Assembly (NCBI GenBank): GCA_024637035.1
Contig: JAGXFW010000004.1
Span: 62,001 to 126,000 of the forward strand
DNA length: 64,000 bases
Origin: Actinomycetes bacterium
GTDB taxonomy: Bacteria; Actinomycetota; Thermoleophilia; RBG-16-64-13
Direction: 5' to 3'
A program made the translations under genes and the position numbers. Below the pieces are notes generated by a model. That model worked only from the letters and a program-made list of their open reading frames with translations. It searched no databases and had not been told where the DNA came from. Shown piece after piece: positions 1 to 8,531 of the stretch; position 1 is the stretch's first letter; every line of letters starts with the position of its first letter.

Positions 1-356
1 TCCGTGGGCTGGCCGTGTACTACTGGTCGCTGGCCGACCCATTCCCATGCCCGCTCGAGGGTGCAGTTGTCGACCGTTTCTCGGGATTGGAACATGCGGT
101 GGCGTCCGAGCTGTATCCGGTGCTGGCGGCGACAGATCGCCCCACGCTGTCCGAGATGCAGATATCGGTGGCGGGCTTCATCGAGACTCTCCTTCCGCTT
201 GGGGATGGACCCGAGGAGTACCTGCGTCGCATGGCGGATTCGGGCGACTTCCTGCCGGAACTTCTGTTCGCCGGGTGGCCGGATGTGCTGGAAAGAGCGC
301 GAAACAGCCCCGCTGCCGAATGGAAGGTTCTCAATCTGGGGCGACGGCCTCGCTGA
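1..356 (+). CDS. C-terminal part of an AbiEii/AbiGii-like nucleotidyltransferase (truncated by window edge)
   Basis: The frame is open from the left edge (codon at 3) to a TGA at 354-356, about 117 residues. The tail EEYLRRMADSGDFLPELLF followed by a PAAEWKVLNL ending matches the closing helices of AbiEii/DUF1814 nucleotidyltransferases, which usually end with a PELLF stretch and HPALxWK. Family members are toxins of type IV toxin-antitoxin or abortive-infection pairs that transfer nucleotides to RNA targets. The catalytic N-terminal half lies outside the window, so activity cannot be judged. It overlaps by a few bases, tail to tail, the pseudogene that follows. Assignment rests on the C-terminal pattern only. 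Confidence 0.5.
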   Translation, partial: RGLAVYYWSLADPFPCPLEGAVVDRFSGLEHAVASELYPVLAATDRPTLSEMQISVAGFIETLLPLGDGPEEYLRRMADSGDFLPELLFAGWPDVLERARNSPAAEWKVLNLGRRPR

Positions 357-1039
357 GGCTCAGACTCCCACTCACAACCCGCACGCCCCCACCCTCGATG
401 ACCGCGTAGCGATACCTCCCGGGGTCCCGCAACCCTGAACGCGGCTCCCGGTGGACCACTGGATCGACCATGTGCACGTGGCTGCCGAGACGCTCCGAGG
501 GGGGCGAGTGACCCACCACCTGCTCGAAGCGCTCCGAGAGCCGGGTGCCCGGGCACTCGAAGCGGCGGAATCTCAGGGGACCGCAGCGGCCGAGGATGCC
601 CTTCTCGTCCCAGAGTCCCGTGGCGAGTTCGTGCTCGATGGCCTCGCGGGCCTGGCGGTTGAGCAGGGCGGCGATTGCGGCGGGGTCGCCGCCGCACTCC
701 TCGGTGAGGAGCGCGTCGTAGGCCGCGGTCACCCCCGCGTGCGAGACCACCACACCTTCCATGCTGGCCACGCCCTCCCACCGCCGGGCGGGGTCGTCAT
801 CGAGGTAGAGGGCGCGCAGTCGGTCGCGGAACCCCCCGACCACGCCCTCCCACGGCTCACCCGAGTCAGGATCGTGCTCCAGCTCGGCCAGACGCTCGTC
901 GAGCAACTGGTCCATCCAGGGTGGGAGCGCAAGCTCGGGGCTGTCCGGCGAGATGCTGTCCCAGAGATCCTCAGCTAGCTGGATGCGTTCCGCATCGGTG
1001 AGGGCTCGGCACGCGTTGCCGCATCAGGTACCGCCGCAT
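331..1039 (-). pseudogene. Addiction-module antitoxin remnant joined to C-terminal half of a metallophosphoesterase
   Basis: The minus frame is open from 1023 to 331. Its first part, LTDAERIQLAEDLWDSI then LDERLAELEHDP and PWEGV, is the TIGR02574-type putative addiction-module component. It runs straight into a calcineurin-like phosphoesterase half: VVVSHAGV, then QVVGHSPP, then a closing strand pair RYRYAVIEGGGVRVV. The metal-binding N-terminal phosphoesterase motifs (GDxHG, GDxxDRG, GNHE) are missing. No ATG, GTG or TTG lies in frame before 915. An ATG at 1039 or 1024 sits in another frame, so the start appears frameshifted. I read it as a deletion-fused relic just downstream of the GntR operon. 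A short product from ATG 915 is formally possible. Confidence 0.6.
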
Positions 1040-1046
1040 ACGAAGC

Positions 1047-1430
1047 CTACCCGCGCCTGCCGAGAGCTCGTTGCACAGCCTCGTCTACGGCTTCGTCGGT
1101 GACCCCAAGCAGACGCGCGTGCGCCACGAAGTCCGCTGCCTGCGATACAAGCAATCGCTGCTGTTCTTGCGGCGAGAGGGTGCGGGGAGTCTTGGCGACG
1201 GTCGTGCCGCCGCCTCGACGGCTTGCCACAAGGCCTCCCGATTCGAGCTCGGAATAGGCTCGCATGACGGTACCGGCCGCGATGCCAAGATCGGCTGCCA
1301 GTTGCCGCACGGTCGGCAGCCGAGTGCCGGGAGCCAAGGCCCCGGACATGATCGCAGTTGCGAGCTGCCGGTTCAGTTGCTCGTAGGGCGGGGTGGGGTC
1401 CTGACCGTCGACCCTCAGCGCGAGGGTCAT
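1047..1430 (-). CDS. GntR-family transcriptional regulator, YtrA type
   Basis: A 127-residue protein beginning MTLALRVDGQDPTPPYEQL. The N-terminal winged helix-turn-helix (residues about 10-75) has the GntR pattern GTRLPTVRQLAADLGIA and a recognition helix GTVMRAYSELESGG. The short C-terminal helical part and absence of a large effector domain fit the YtrA subfamily, which usually represses a neighbouring ABC or membrane-protein operon. The ATG overlaps the stop of the upstream membrane gene (ATGA, 1427-1430), so the two are translationally coupled. An upstream in-frame start at 1481 would add 17 residues inside the previous gene and is less likely. Twin palindromes near 2357-2425 are its probable operators. 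Confidence 0.88.
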   Translation of the reverse strand: MTLALRVDGQDPTPPYEQLNRQLATAIMSGALAPGTRLPTVRQLAADLGIAAGTVMRAYSELESGGLVASRRGGGTTVAKTPRTLSPQEQQRLLVSQAADFVAHARLLGVTDEAVDEAVQRALGRRG

Positions 1431-2347
1431 GACGGCTTCACCGTTCCGGAGCCGGGCACCAGGACGAGCACGGCGCACCATGACGCGAGTGCCAGCGCGC
1501 CCAGCGCCGCCGCGCCCAGCGCCGCCATGGCAAGCGCGTAGTTCAAGTACACCCCATACTCGGCCATCCCTTTGAGTGAGATCGCCGCGCCGACGGCCAC
1601 CCCGAGGAGGCTGATGCTCACCGCCAGGCCGACAGCGGCCATGATGCCCTCGGCGGTCTGCCTGCGCAGGGCGTCGTCGGCGGGGACGAGTCCAGGATCG
1701 GCACCGTTCCGCGGGCGCCGCGCCGTCAGCCAGAGCCCGATGGCGCCCAGAACCAGGACGATCGGCAGCCCGAGCGCAAGCATCGAAGTGTAGAAGGCGC
1801 CGGGGAAGGGGCCGCGCCTGCTCCCCACCGTGACGACTTCGTGGCCACCCGTTTCTGTCGCGATGATCTCGGTGCCTGTCACGGCGAACGCTCGGTAGAG
1901 CCCGAAATCGTCCGGGCTCGCTGCCAGAGTCGTCCAGGCTGCCGAGGCGGCAAGCACGGCCAAGAACAGCACGACGGCGACCGTGAGGCTACGGGGCAGG
2001 TAGTCCCTGATCCGGCGGTGCTCGACTCCGGCGACACCAGTCGTGCGGGCGCTGCCGTACGCCAGCTGCTGGCCGATCATGACTGCAAGAACCAGGACAG
2101 CCCCGGCGGCGGCAGGAGCGAGGAACAGTCCTCGGCCAAGTCGACTCAAGTTCGCCACCACGATGAACACTGCCACGCCGGCCGCCAGGCCCGCATATCG
2201 GGCCGTCACGGTCGAGCGCCGTAGGGCGACCAGGCCGGGGTACTGGTCCTCATCGAACACGATCGCCCGGTTGCGACGGACCGCCCAGAGAATCAGGACG
2301 GCCGCCACGATGATTGGCAACAGAATAAGAGACATGAGCGCGAACAC
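1427..2347 (-). CDS. Multi-pass membrane protein of a YtrA-like GntR operon
   Basis: A 306-residue protein with about seven hydrophobic segments, starting FALMSLILLPIIVAAVLILWAV after a GTG start. The GTG at 2345-2347 is preceded by AAGGAGGAC at about 5 nt, an excellent ribosome-binding site; an internal ATG four codons later is an alternative. No ATPase or catalytic motif is visible. It heads a two-gene operon with the GntR regulator, which overlaps it by 4 nt. In related Gram-positive operons such proteins are integral membrane partners of cell-envelope stress regulators. Here no ABC ATPase is present, so the exact role is unknown. Confidence 0.75.
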   Translation of the reverse strand: MFALMSLILLPIIVAAVLILWAVRRNRAIVFDEDQYPGLVALRRSTVTARYAGLAAGVAVFIVVANLSRLGRGLFLAPAAAGAVLVLAVMIGQQLAYGSARTTGVAGVEHRRIRDYLPRSLTVAVVLFLAVLAASAAWTTLAASPDDFGLYRAFAVTGTEIIATETGGHEVVTVGSRRGPFPGAFYTSMLALGLPIVLVLGAIGLWLTARRPRNGADPGLVPADDALRRQTAEGIMAAVGLAVSISLLGVAVGAAISLKGMAEYGVYLNYALAMAALGAAALGALALASWCAVLVLVPGSGTVKPS

Positions 2348-2356
2348 TGCGTCCTC

Positions 2357-2380
2357 CTTGTATCAAGTAAGAGATACAAG
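2357..2380 (-). promoter_or_regulatory. Operator 1: perfect inverted repeat downstream of the -10
   Basis: CTTGTATC, 8 nt, GATACAAG: perfect 8-bp arms directly downstream of the -10 box and next to the ribosome-binding site. This is a typical GntR palindrome position, and the regulator encoded in the same operon is the likely ligand. Confidence 0.75.
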
Positions 2381-2381
2381 C

Positions 2382-2411
2382 AGCATACGCGCTGCCCCAC
2401 CCATGTGTCAA
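2382..2411 (-). promoter_or_regulatory. Promoter of the membrane protein-GntR operon
   Basis: On the minus strand the -35 TTGACA (2406-2411) and -10 TATGCT (2382-2387) are separated by 18 nt. The -35 lies inside operator 2 and the -10 abuts operator 1, so a bound repressor would block polymerase at both ends. Confidence 0.72.
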
Positions 2412-2425
2412 GTCTCTGATACAAG
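2403..2425 (-). promoter_or_regulatory. Operator 2: second copy of the palindrome over the -35
   Basis: ATGTGTC, 8 nt, GATACAA: the same architecture as operator 1 with one degenerate arm. Centre-to-centre distance to operator 1 is 45 bp, roughly four helical turns, compatible with cooperative binding of two dimers. Confidence 0.62.
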
Positions 2426-2458
2426 ATGCCCTTGCGGGCGATCTGTGACCGCCGCGAT

Positions 2459-2757
2459 CTACGCCGCTCCGTCACTCGATCTGACTCGCCCGTCGGGGTT
2501 CAGGCGGCAAAGCTGTCCGAGGGCCTCTCCCACTATCTCGAACTGACGCTCCACAGCGGAGCGGAGCATCACGTCACTCCGGTAGTCGTCCAACGAGCGC
2601 CCAGCCACGAACGACGCCACGTGATCGGCCGCCTCGCGTGCCTCCCAGAGGTACATCCGGGAATCACGGTCCGTAGACCCGCTCCCGGCTCTTCTGAATG
2701 GCCGCCCGGAAGCACGGGTTCCTCCCGGATCGTCCGGCTCCAATCGTACGGCGCGTA
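2459..2757 (-). pseudogene. MNT/HepT toxin-antitoxin relic (both genes truncated)
   Basis: From ATG 2656, MYLWEAREAADHVASFV and SAVERQFEIVGEAL match the first half of HepT/DUF86 HEPN toxins. The frame then ends without the RNxxVH-type active-site half, so the toxin is cut after about 55 residues. Immediately upstream, in another frame ending at 2664, NPCFRAAIQKSRERVYGP matches the tail of MNT nucleotidyltransferase antitoxins, itself offset from a preceding RLEPDD stretch by a frameshift. Order and 7-nt spacing (MNT then HepT) are those of intact modules. Both pieces look non-functional. Confidence 0.6.
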
Positions 2758-2840
2758 AGCTGGAAATGGTGGTTCGTGCTTGTCATGTGCGCGGAAGGAT
2801 GGTGAGGCGGGTGAAGCGGACGCGTAATCTCAAGGAATAG

Positions 2841-2960
2841 TCACGCCATGGCCTCACCTCCCTTGGGCCGCACAGGGCCTTTCGGGCTGTAGCTTGGACC
2901 GTTGATGGCGACCGCGTCACAGTGATGGCGTAGCCGATCGAGGGCGGGAGGCGGATTCAT
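2841..2960 (-). pseudogene. IstB-like (IS21-family helper ATPase) C-terminal remnant
   Basis: A 39-residue frame contains ALDRLRHHCDAVAINGPSY, resembling the C-terminal end of IstB (DRLxHHxxxxxxxGxSYR) of IS21-family elements. Nothing else of the element is seen. The rest of 2758-3111 holds no recognisable gene. The fragment may mark an old insertion next to the decayed toxin-antitoxin loci. Confidence 0.4.
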
Positions 2961-3111
2961 TCGTGGGCCCCGCGTGCATCAACATCTCGGCCTCGCTCAG
3001 CGACCGGATGATGCAGTGCTGCACCCGAGATAGTGCGTCTTGCGCCAGCCACGATCCGCGTGTACTGTGGCGCCGTCGATTTCGGTATCAACACTAGCGA
3101 AGGTGGTTGCC

Positions 3112-5715
3112 ATGAGGTGGTCCCGCGCGCGCTCGATCCTCGCCATGGTGTGGGTCTGCTCCATGCTGATCGCATTCGGTCCCACCTCCGCGGCCGACGC
3201 ACGCAAGGCGACCGTGCCCCCTCCGACCGATACGCTCACGTTGTCCGCCGCGCTTGCCCCCTTCGCCTCCGTCGCCCAGCAGGGGGCCGCCGTGGGGCGG
3301 GTAGCCTACACGGACGCCCAGGGCGACTCCGGCTGGGCCTACGACTTGAAGGAGCTCGAGGTGGGATACGACCCCACGGAGACCTCGTTCAACTTCTGGC
3401 TGCACTTCTACGACCCGTACTACGGTGTCACACCCAACGACTCCCTGATCATCTATATGGACACCGACGGGAACACGAGCACCGGGGTAGGCTGGCCGGG
3501 CGACAACGTCGGCACCGACTACGCGATCGTGTTCGAGGGGGATGGTTCCGCGACGGTCGCCTACTTGCTGGACACTCCGAACGACGACCAGAACCAGTGG
3601 ACCCTGGTGGACTACCTCGATGGATACGAAGACGTCGGCGCTGGGGAACTCTTCGCGGCCGTCCCCCTCGGATGGCTCGACGGGGCGACGTCGTTGCGGA
3701 TGATCGTGGAGTCCTACTACGAGGACGCGGAAGGCTACGACGTCGACTGGCTGCCCGAGACCGGAAGTCGGCAGTACCGGCGAGACGTCGACCCGCCCAC
3801 GGTATCTCCGAGCAGACCGTACTACGGGGTCACGTATGTCGAGTCGGTAGTCCCCGAACTGAACGTGTACGACACCAACCTGGCCTCCGTCGAGGCGACG
3901 CTTGATGGAGCACCGTACGTGCTCACCATATCGCCAACAACCTCCTCCGGGTACGTCGGCCCCGCGATCACCGGCGTCGGCTCTCACACACTCGTGGTGA
4001 CCGCTACCGACGAGAGTCTGAACGAAACGGTGGTCTCGGTATCGTTCAAGATCGTCGCGGACACATTCCCCCCTGTGATCTTCGTCGATGGAGTCGTGGA
4101 GGGGGGAGTCTACGCGCACCCCGTGATCCCAGCCTTCGGGGCACAGGACCACTCCGAAATGGCGATATCGGCCACACTCAATGGCAAGCCCTTCGTGTCC
4201 GGAACTAGATTACGGGCCGCGCGCGCTCACATCCTCGTCGTGACGGCCGAGGACGTGCACGGGAACAAGGCCGAGGTGACTGTCCGCTTCACGATCGTCC
4301 CCGACACGACGGCTCCCCTCCTCGAGATCTGGAACGTCACCGACGGCGCGACCTACTCCTGGCCGGTCAGGCCCACGGCATACGTGAGCGATGCCTCCAG
4401 ATCCTGGGTCTCCTCCGCCACCCTGAACGGACAGCCGCTGCAGCCCGTCACCACACGTGACTACCCTGGGCGGTATTATTACCCGGCCATCGAGACGAAC
4501 GGCGTCTACACCCTGGTGGTCACGGCTGAGGATGAGTTCGGCAATACGACCACGAAGACGGTCGGCTTCACGGTCGCGATTGACAGCATCCCACCACAGG
4601 TGACAGTGACCGGGGTCGCCGAAGGGGAGACCTACCGGGTCGCCGTATCTCCGGAGTTCTCCGCCTCTGACGCCAACCTCGACTTTGTCAGTGCACTGCT
4701 CAACGGCCAGCCGTTCCTCTCCGGGCAGGCGATCTCAGCCGAAGGCTCGTACACGCTTGTGGTTCGGGCGGTCGACCGGTCGGCCAACTCGACGACTGTG
4801 ACCATCAAGTTCACGATCTCCTACAAGCTCGTGCGCGAGTACGTCATCCTCCGCGGCACCGACCGCTACCAGACCGCCCTACAGGTGTCGCAGAGGGCGT
4901 ACCCCGGCACCGCTCCGGCGGTGCTCCTGGCCACCGGCGAGAACTTCCCCGATGCCTTGTGCGCTGCGCCCCTTGCCACGGCTGTCGACGGCCCGTTGCT
5001 CTTGACTCCCACGGGCAGCCTCTCCGTGGCCGTGAAGGACGAGATCCTGCGTCTGCAGCCGTCGAAGGTGTATGTCATCGGTCTGCCCGACGGGCCGGAG
5101 AACGCGCTGCGGGCAGCACTTCCCCCGGGGGTGGAGATCAAGCGCATCCGCGGCACCGACCGCTACGACACGGCGAAGCGGGTGGCGGAGGAGCTCCTCA
5201 AGCTGCTCGGTCCGCGCAAGAAGGTGGTGATCGCCCCAGGCGACAGCTTCCCCGACGCGTTGTCGGCCGCTCCCCTGGCGGCAGCGAACGGGTGGCCCAT
5301 CCTGCTGACCCCGCAGTTCTCGCCTGCAGTCCCGGCCCCGACATCCGCCGCCATCAAAGCCCTCGGAGCGACGTCGGCGCTGGTGGTGGGCACCCACTCC
5401 GACCCGGGGATAGCCAGAGTGAAGCTCGTCGGCGTGGACCGCTATGACACGTGCGGCAAAATCGCCGACTACGCCCGTGGGTTCGGCATGAGCTACTCGC
5501 ACATCGGGCTCGCCACGGGGCAGAACTTCCCCGATGCGCTGGCCGCGGGGCCCTTCTTGGCCGCCGATCACGGCATCCTCCTGCTCACCGGGACGCTCTC
5601 GGTGCCGGTGAGCACACAGAGCCGCGTCGGAATCAACCGTGCCGTCATAGAGCAGGCGGTCTTCATCGGACTGAGCGACGGGGTCATCAACGTAGTGAAG
5701 GGCCTTATGCCGTAG
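3112..5715 (+). CDS. Secreted surface protein: Ig-like repeats plus three CWB2 cell-wall-binding repeats
   Basis: An 867-residue exported protein. MRWSRARSILAMVWVCSM opens a signal peptide ending near ADA (residues 1-30). Residues about 55-220 form a beta-rich domain of unknown family. Residues about 226-570 hold four Ig-like repeats, each with a TLNGxPF core and an LVVTAxD strand. Residues about 577-863 hold three CWB2 repeats (GTDRYQTA, GTDRYDTA and VDRYDTC, with NFPDAL/SFPDAL motifs). CWB2 modules bind anionic wall polymers non-covalently, so the protein is probably wall-attached. ATG 3112 follows AAGGTGG; an earlier in-frame start at 3040 would hide the signal peptide. A second CWB2 protein lies at 59917. 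Confidence 0.88.
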   Translation: MRWSRARSILAMVWVCSMLIAFGPTSAADARKATVPPPTDTLTLSAALAPFASVAQQGAAVGRVAYTDAQGDSGWAYDLKELEVGYDPTETSFNFWLHFYDPYYGVTPNDSLIIYMDTDGNTSTGVGWPGDNVGTDYAIVFEGDGSATVAYLLDTPNDDQNQWTLVDYLDGYEDVGAGELFAAVPLGWLDGATSLRMIVESYYEDAEGYDVDWLPETGSRQYRRDVDPPTVSPSRPYYGVTYVESVVPELNVYDTNLASVEATLDGAPYVLTISPTTSSGYVGPAITGVGSHTLVVTATDESLNETVVSVSFKIVADTFPPVIFVDGVVEGGVYAHPVIPAFGAQDHSEMAISATLNGKPFVSGTRLRAARAHILVVTAEDVHGNKAEVTVRFTIVPDTTAPLLEIWNVTDGATYSWPVRPTAYVSDASRSWVSSATLNGQPLQPVTTRDYPGRYYYPAIETNGVYTLVVTAEDEFGNTTTKTVGFTVAIDSIPPQVTVTGVAEGETYRVAVSPEFSASDANLDFVSALLNGQPFLSGQAISAEGSYTLVVRAVDRSANSTTVTIKFTISYKLVREYVILRGTDRYQTALQVSQRAYPGTAPAVLLATGENFPDALCAAPLATAVDGPLLLTPTGSLSVAVKDEILRLQPSKVYVIGLPDGPENALRAALPPGVEIKRIRGTDRYDTAKRVAEELLKLLGPRKKVVIAPGDSFPDALSAAPLAAANGWPILLTPQFSPAVPAPTSAAIKALGATSALVVGTHSDPGIARVKLVGVDRYDTCGKIADYARGFGMSYSHIGLATGQNFPDALAAGPFLAADHGILLLTGTLSVPVSTQSRVGINRAVIEQAVFIGLSDGVINVVKGLMP

Positions 5716-5826
5716 GTCGTCGGGCAAAGCCGCCGGGCGACCGAGGAGCAGGTGCGCGGGGTGGCTTCGGCGCCGACCGGCGTCCGACGCGCGGACCGGT
5801 CCCAGGAACTGGACATACCTCGTCGA

Positions 5827-5853
5827 GGTGGTCGCGCCGTTCCCGCGACCACC
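5827..5853. terminator. Probable bidirectional terminator between convergent genes
   Basis: Perfect 10-bp stem GGTGGTCGCG/CGCGACCACC with a 7-nt loop, located between the stop of the CWB2 gene (5715) and the stop of the convergent flavin-binding gene (5873). There is no strong U tract. Confidence 0.5.
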
Positions 5854-5872
5854 GTTCCCCTATTCTCCCGAA

Positions 5873-6253
5873 CTACACTCCCGCACCAATCAGCGGCAGT
5901 TCCTCATCGATTCTGAACACGACCAAGAACCGGGGATCCTTGACTTGCAGATCACTGGGATAGCAGCGTCGGCAGAGCTCGGCGATCAGCTCTGAATCCT
6001 GCTCTTCTCTGATCTTTGTCAGGAAGAGGCGCTTGCCGCGATATCCCGTGCCTTCTTCGAGAAACAAGTACACGGCATGCGGATTGGTCTGTAGGTTCTT
6101 ATGGGTGAGCCGATCGCCCATGATCGACGCGATCGTCCCGTCTTCCATCACATGTGGTCGTGAATAGACCGCCGCATCGACTTTTCCCTGATCATCCGAG
6201 GTCGATAAGACCCCGAAACCCTTGGTGTTCTCAAAGTATTCCTTCAGATCCAT
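5873..6253 (-). CDS. Pyridoxamine 5'-phosphate oxidase-family (split-barrel flavin-binding) protein
   Basis: 126 residues with the FMN-binding split-barrel pattern: MDLKEYFENTKGFGVLSTSD, then DAAVYSRPHV and LTHKNLQTNPHAVYLF. Related small proteins bind FMN, F420 or heme and catalyse uncharacterised redox steps. The ATG is preceded by AGGTGG about 8 nt upstream. It is monocistronic and convergent with the CWB2 gene. A second, only distantly similar split-barrel protein is encoded at 23970. Substrate cannot be deduced. Confidence 0.8.
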   Translation of the reverse strand: MDLKEYFENTKGFGVLSTSDDQGKVDAAVYSRPHVMEDGTIASIMGDRLTHKNLQTNPHAVYLFLEEGTGYRGKRLFLTKIREEQDSELIAELCRRCYPSDLQVKDPRFLVVFRIDEELPLIGAGV

Positions 6254-6404
6254 GCTATGCCCACCTCATGTCTGTCTGTGTGAAATCCAGATTTAGGGAC
6301 CCTGCGATCTCCCATAGTTACCCGGCCAATAGGCCTCAGGAAACGCCGCCCTATCCTGCTCCCCTCCGACCGCACCATCGCGAGCCGATGCGGGCGGCCA
6401 CGGA

Positions 6405-8531
6405 CTACCGTGCGCGACGGGCGAGCTTCGAGGGCCACCAGACCCTGTCGCCGACGTCGTGCACTAGTGCCGGCACGAACAAGGCGCGCACGACGAGCGC
6501 ATCGAGCAGTACGCCGAAGGCGACGATGATCGCGAGCTGCACCAGGAATAGGATGGGGATCACGGCCAAGGCCGCGAAGGTCGCGGCCAACACGACTCCC
6601 GCCGAGGTGATCACGCCACCGGTGGCGACGAGCCCGCGCAACACACCCTCCGTGGTGCCGTGCGCCAGAGACTCCTCCCGTACACGGGTCATCAGGAAGA
6701 TGTTGTAGTCGATGCCGAGGGCGACCAGGAACACGAACCCGTAGAGCGGCACCGACGGGTCGGAGCCGGGGAATCCGAGCACGTTGTTGAAGAACACACT
6801 TGTGACACCCAAGGCCGTGCCGAAACTCACGACCGTTGTGAACGTTAGCAGCAGCGGGGCGACGATACTGCGGAGCAACATCATCAGGATCAGCGTGATG
6901 ACCACGAGAACCACCGGGATGATCAGGTTGCGGTCACGCGTGCTTGTGAGGTTCGAGTCGAGAGAGGTGGCTGTTGGCCCACCGACCATGATCGACGAGT
7001 CGACCGAGTGGAGCGCCGTGCGCAGGTTCGTGACCGTCTGCTCGGCCGCGCGCGAGTCCGCAGTGTCTTTGAGGGTGAGCTGCAGCATGACGTCGCCGCC
7101 GGCCACGGTCGGCGTAGCCTGTGCCAGCGGCCCCGCCGGAGGGGCGGGGATCGGGATCGAGCCGCTTGGCGAATCCCTCGATACCACGGAGGCGCTGCTC
7201 ACTCCCGCGTCTTCAAGGGCGCGTGCGGCGGCCTCGTTCAGCTTCCCCTCCGGCACGATCACTTGCACGGGCTGACCCGAGCCGCCGGGGAAGTGGGCGG
7301 CGAGGACGTTCTGCCCGTCACGCGCCTGCGACGGACCGAGCAGCAGGTCGCTGGCCGGGACACCGTCGGCCTTCAGTCCGGCGATGCCGAGGCTACCGGC
7401 TACCAGGAGTATCCCGACGACGATCCACATCGGCCGGGCCCGTGTCGCGACCATCCCGGCGATCCTGACCCAGCCGTTCTTGGGGTTCTGCTCGGTGGGC
7501 AGGATGGCGTAGTCGGTGTGCCGAGGCCAGAACGCGGTTCGTCCGGCCAAGAGGAGCATCGCCGGAACGAACGTCAGCGCGACCAGAACCGCGAAGACGA
7601 TGCCGACGGCGGCGACCGGGCCCAACGCCTTGTTCGAGGCCAGGTCCGAGAGGAGCAGGCACAAGAGGCCCGCGATGACGGTGCCGCCGGAGGCGATGAT
7701 CGGCTCGACGGATCCCTTCCACGCGATCTTCGTGGCGCCCCAGACCGACGGGTTGTCGCGCAGGGCCTCACGGAAGCGCGAGACGTACAGCAGCGAGTAG
7801 TCGGTCGCCGCTCCGATGACCAGGATGAAGAGGATCCCCTGCACCTGGGCGTTGATCTTGAAGAGGTCGGCCTTCGCGAGATAGAAGTTCGTCACCACGG
7901 CTGCGCACAGCGCACTCATCGCGGCGAGGAGCACCATGAGCGGCAGCAGCGGCGACCGGTAGACGACCACCAGGATGATGAGTACGGCCGCCACGGCGAC
8001 AAGGAGCAACAACCCGTCAACGCCGGCGAACCCGTTGCCGAGGTCGGCGCTCAGTCCGGCCGCGCCGGTGACGTAGACCGCGAGGCCTTCGGGGGCCCCC
8101 TCGAGGCTCGTGCGAAGGTCGGCGACACCGTCTCTGACGTCGGCCTCGGTGGACAGCGGCACGAAGATCTGTGCCGCCTCGCCGTCCGCGGAGGGGATGG
8201 CCGGGGAGACACCACCGGAGATGGCGGGGACCTCCGCGGGCAGCTTCGCGGACTGCGCTGCGAGCCAGGCCAAGTCCTCGGCAGACAGCCCGCCGGCACG
8301 CGTGGCCACCACCACGCCGGGGATCGCGTCGCCTCCGAAGAAGTCGGTGAGCCGCTTCTGCACCTGGGTGGATTCGGCGCTGCTTGGGAGGTACGAAGCC
8401 TGGTCGTTGGTCGCGACTTCATCGATCCGGCCGAAATACGGGCCGCCGATTCCGGTAACAGCAACCCACGCGAGAGTCAGCACGATCCCGACCACAGGTC
8501 GAATCCAGCGTCGTGAGGATCGTGAGGTCAT
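6405..8531 (-). CDS. MMPL-family RND transporter
   Basis: 708 residues with two MMPL halves: an N-terminal membrane segment, a periplasmic-type loop (about residues 60-180), five or six helices including a GAATDYSLLYVSRFRE motif, a second external loop and a second helical block with ALGIDYNIFLMTRVREE. The paired GxxxDY motifs are the proton-relay signature of MmpL/HAE exporters, which move lipids or drugs across the membrane using the proton gradient. ATG 8529-8531 has AGGAG 6 nt upstream; an ATG further upstream overlaps a permease remnant and is not preferred. No regulator is adjacent. Confidence 0.88.
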   Translation of the reverse strand: MTSRSSRRWIRPVVGIVLTLAWVAVTGIGGPYFGRIDEVATNDQASYLPSSAESTQVQKRLTDFFGGDAIPGVVVATRAGGLSAEDLAWLAAQSAKLPAEVPAISGGVSPAIPSADGEAAQIFVPLSTEADVRDGVADLRTSLEGAPEGLAVYVTGAAGLSADLGNGFAGVDGLLLLVAVAAVLIILVVVYRSPLLPLMVLLAAMSALCAAVVTNFYLAKADLFKINAQVQGILFILVIGAATDYSLLYVSRFREALRDNPSVWGATKIAWKGSVEPIIASGGTVIAGLLCLLLSDLASNKALGPVAAVGIVFAVLVALTFVPAMLLLAGRTAFWPRHTDYAILPTEQNPKNGWVRIAGMVATRARPMWIVVGILLVAGSLGIAGLKADGVPASDLLLGPSQARDGQNVLAAHFPGGSGQPVQVIVPEGKLNEAAARALEDAGVSSASVVSRDSPSGSIPIPAPPAGPLAQATPTVAGGDVMLQLTLKDTADSRAAEQTVTNLRTALHSVDSSIMVGGPTATSLDSNLTSTRDRNLIIPVVLVVITLILMMLLRSIVAPLLLTFTTVVSFGTALGVTSVFFNNVLGFPGSDPSVPLYGFVFLVALGIDYNIFLMTRVREESLAHGTTEGVLRGLVATGGVITSAGVVLAATFAALAVIPILFLVQLAIIVAFGVLLDALVVRALFVPALVHDVGDRVWWPSKLARRAR

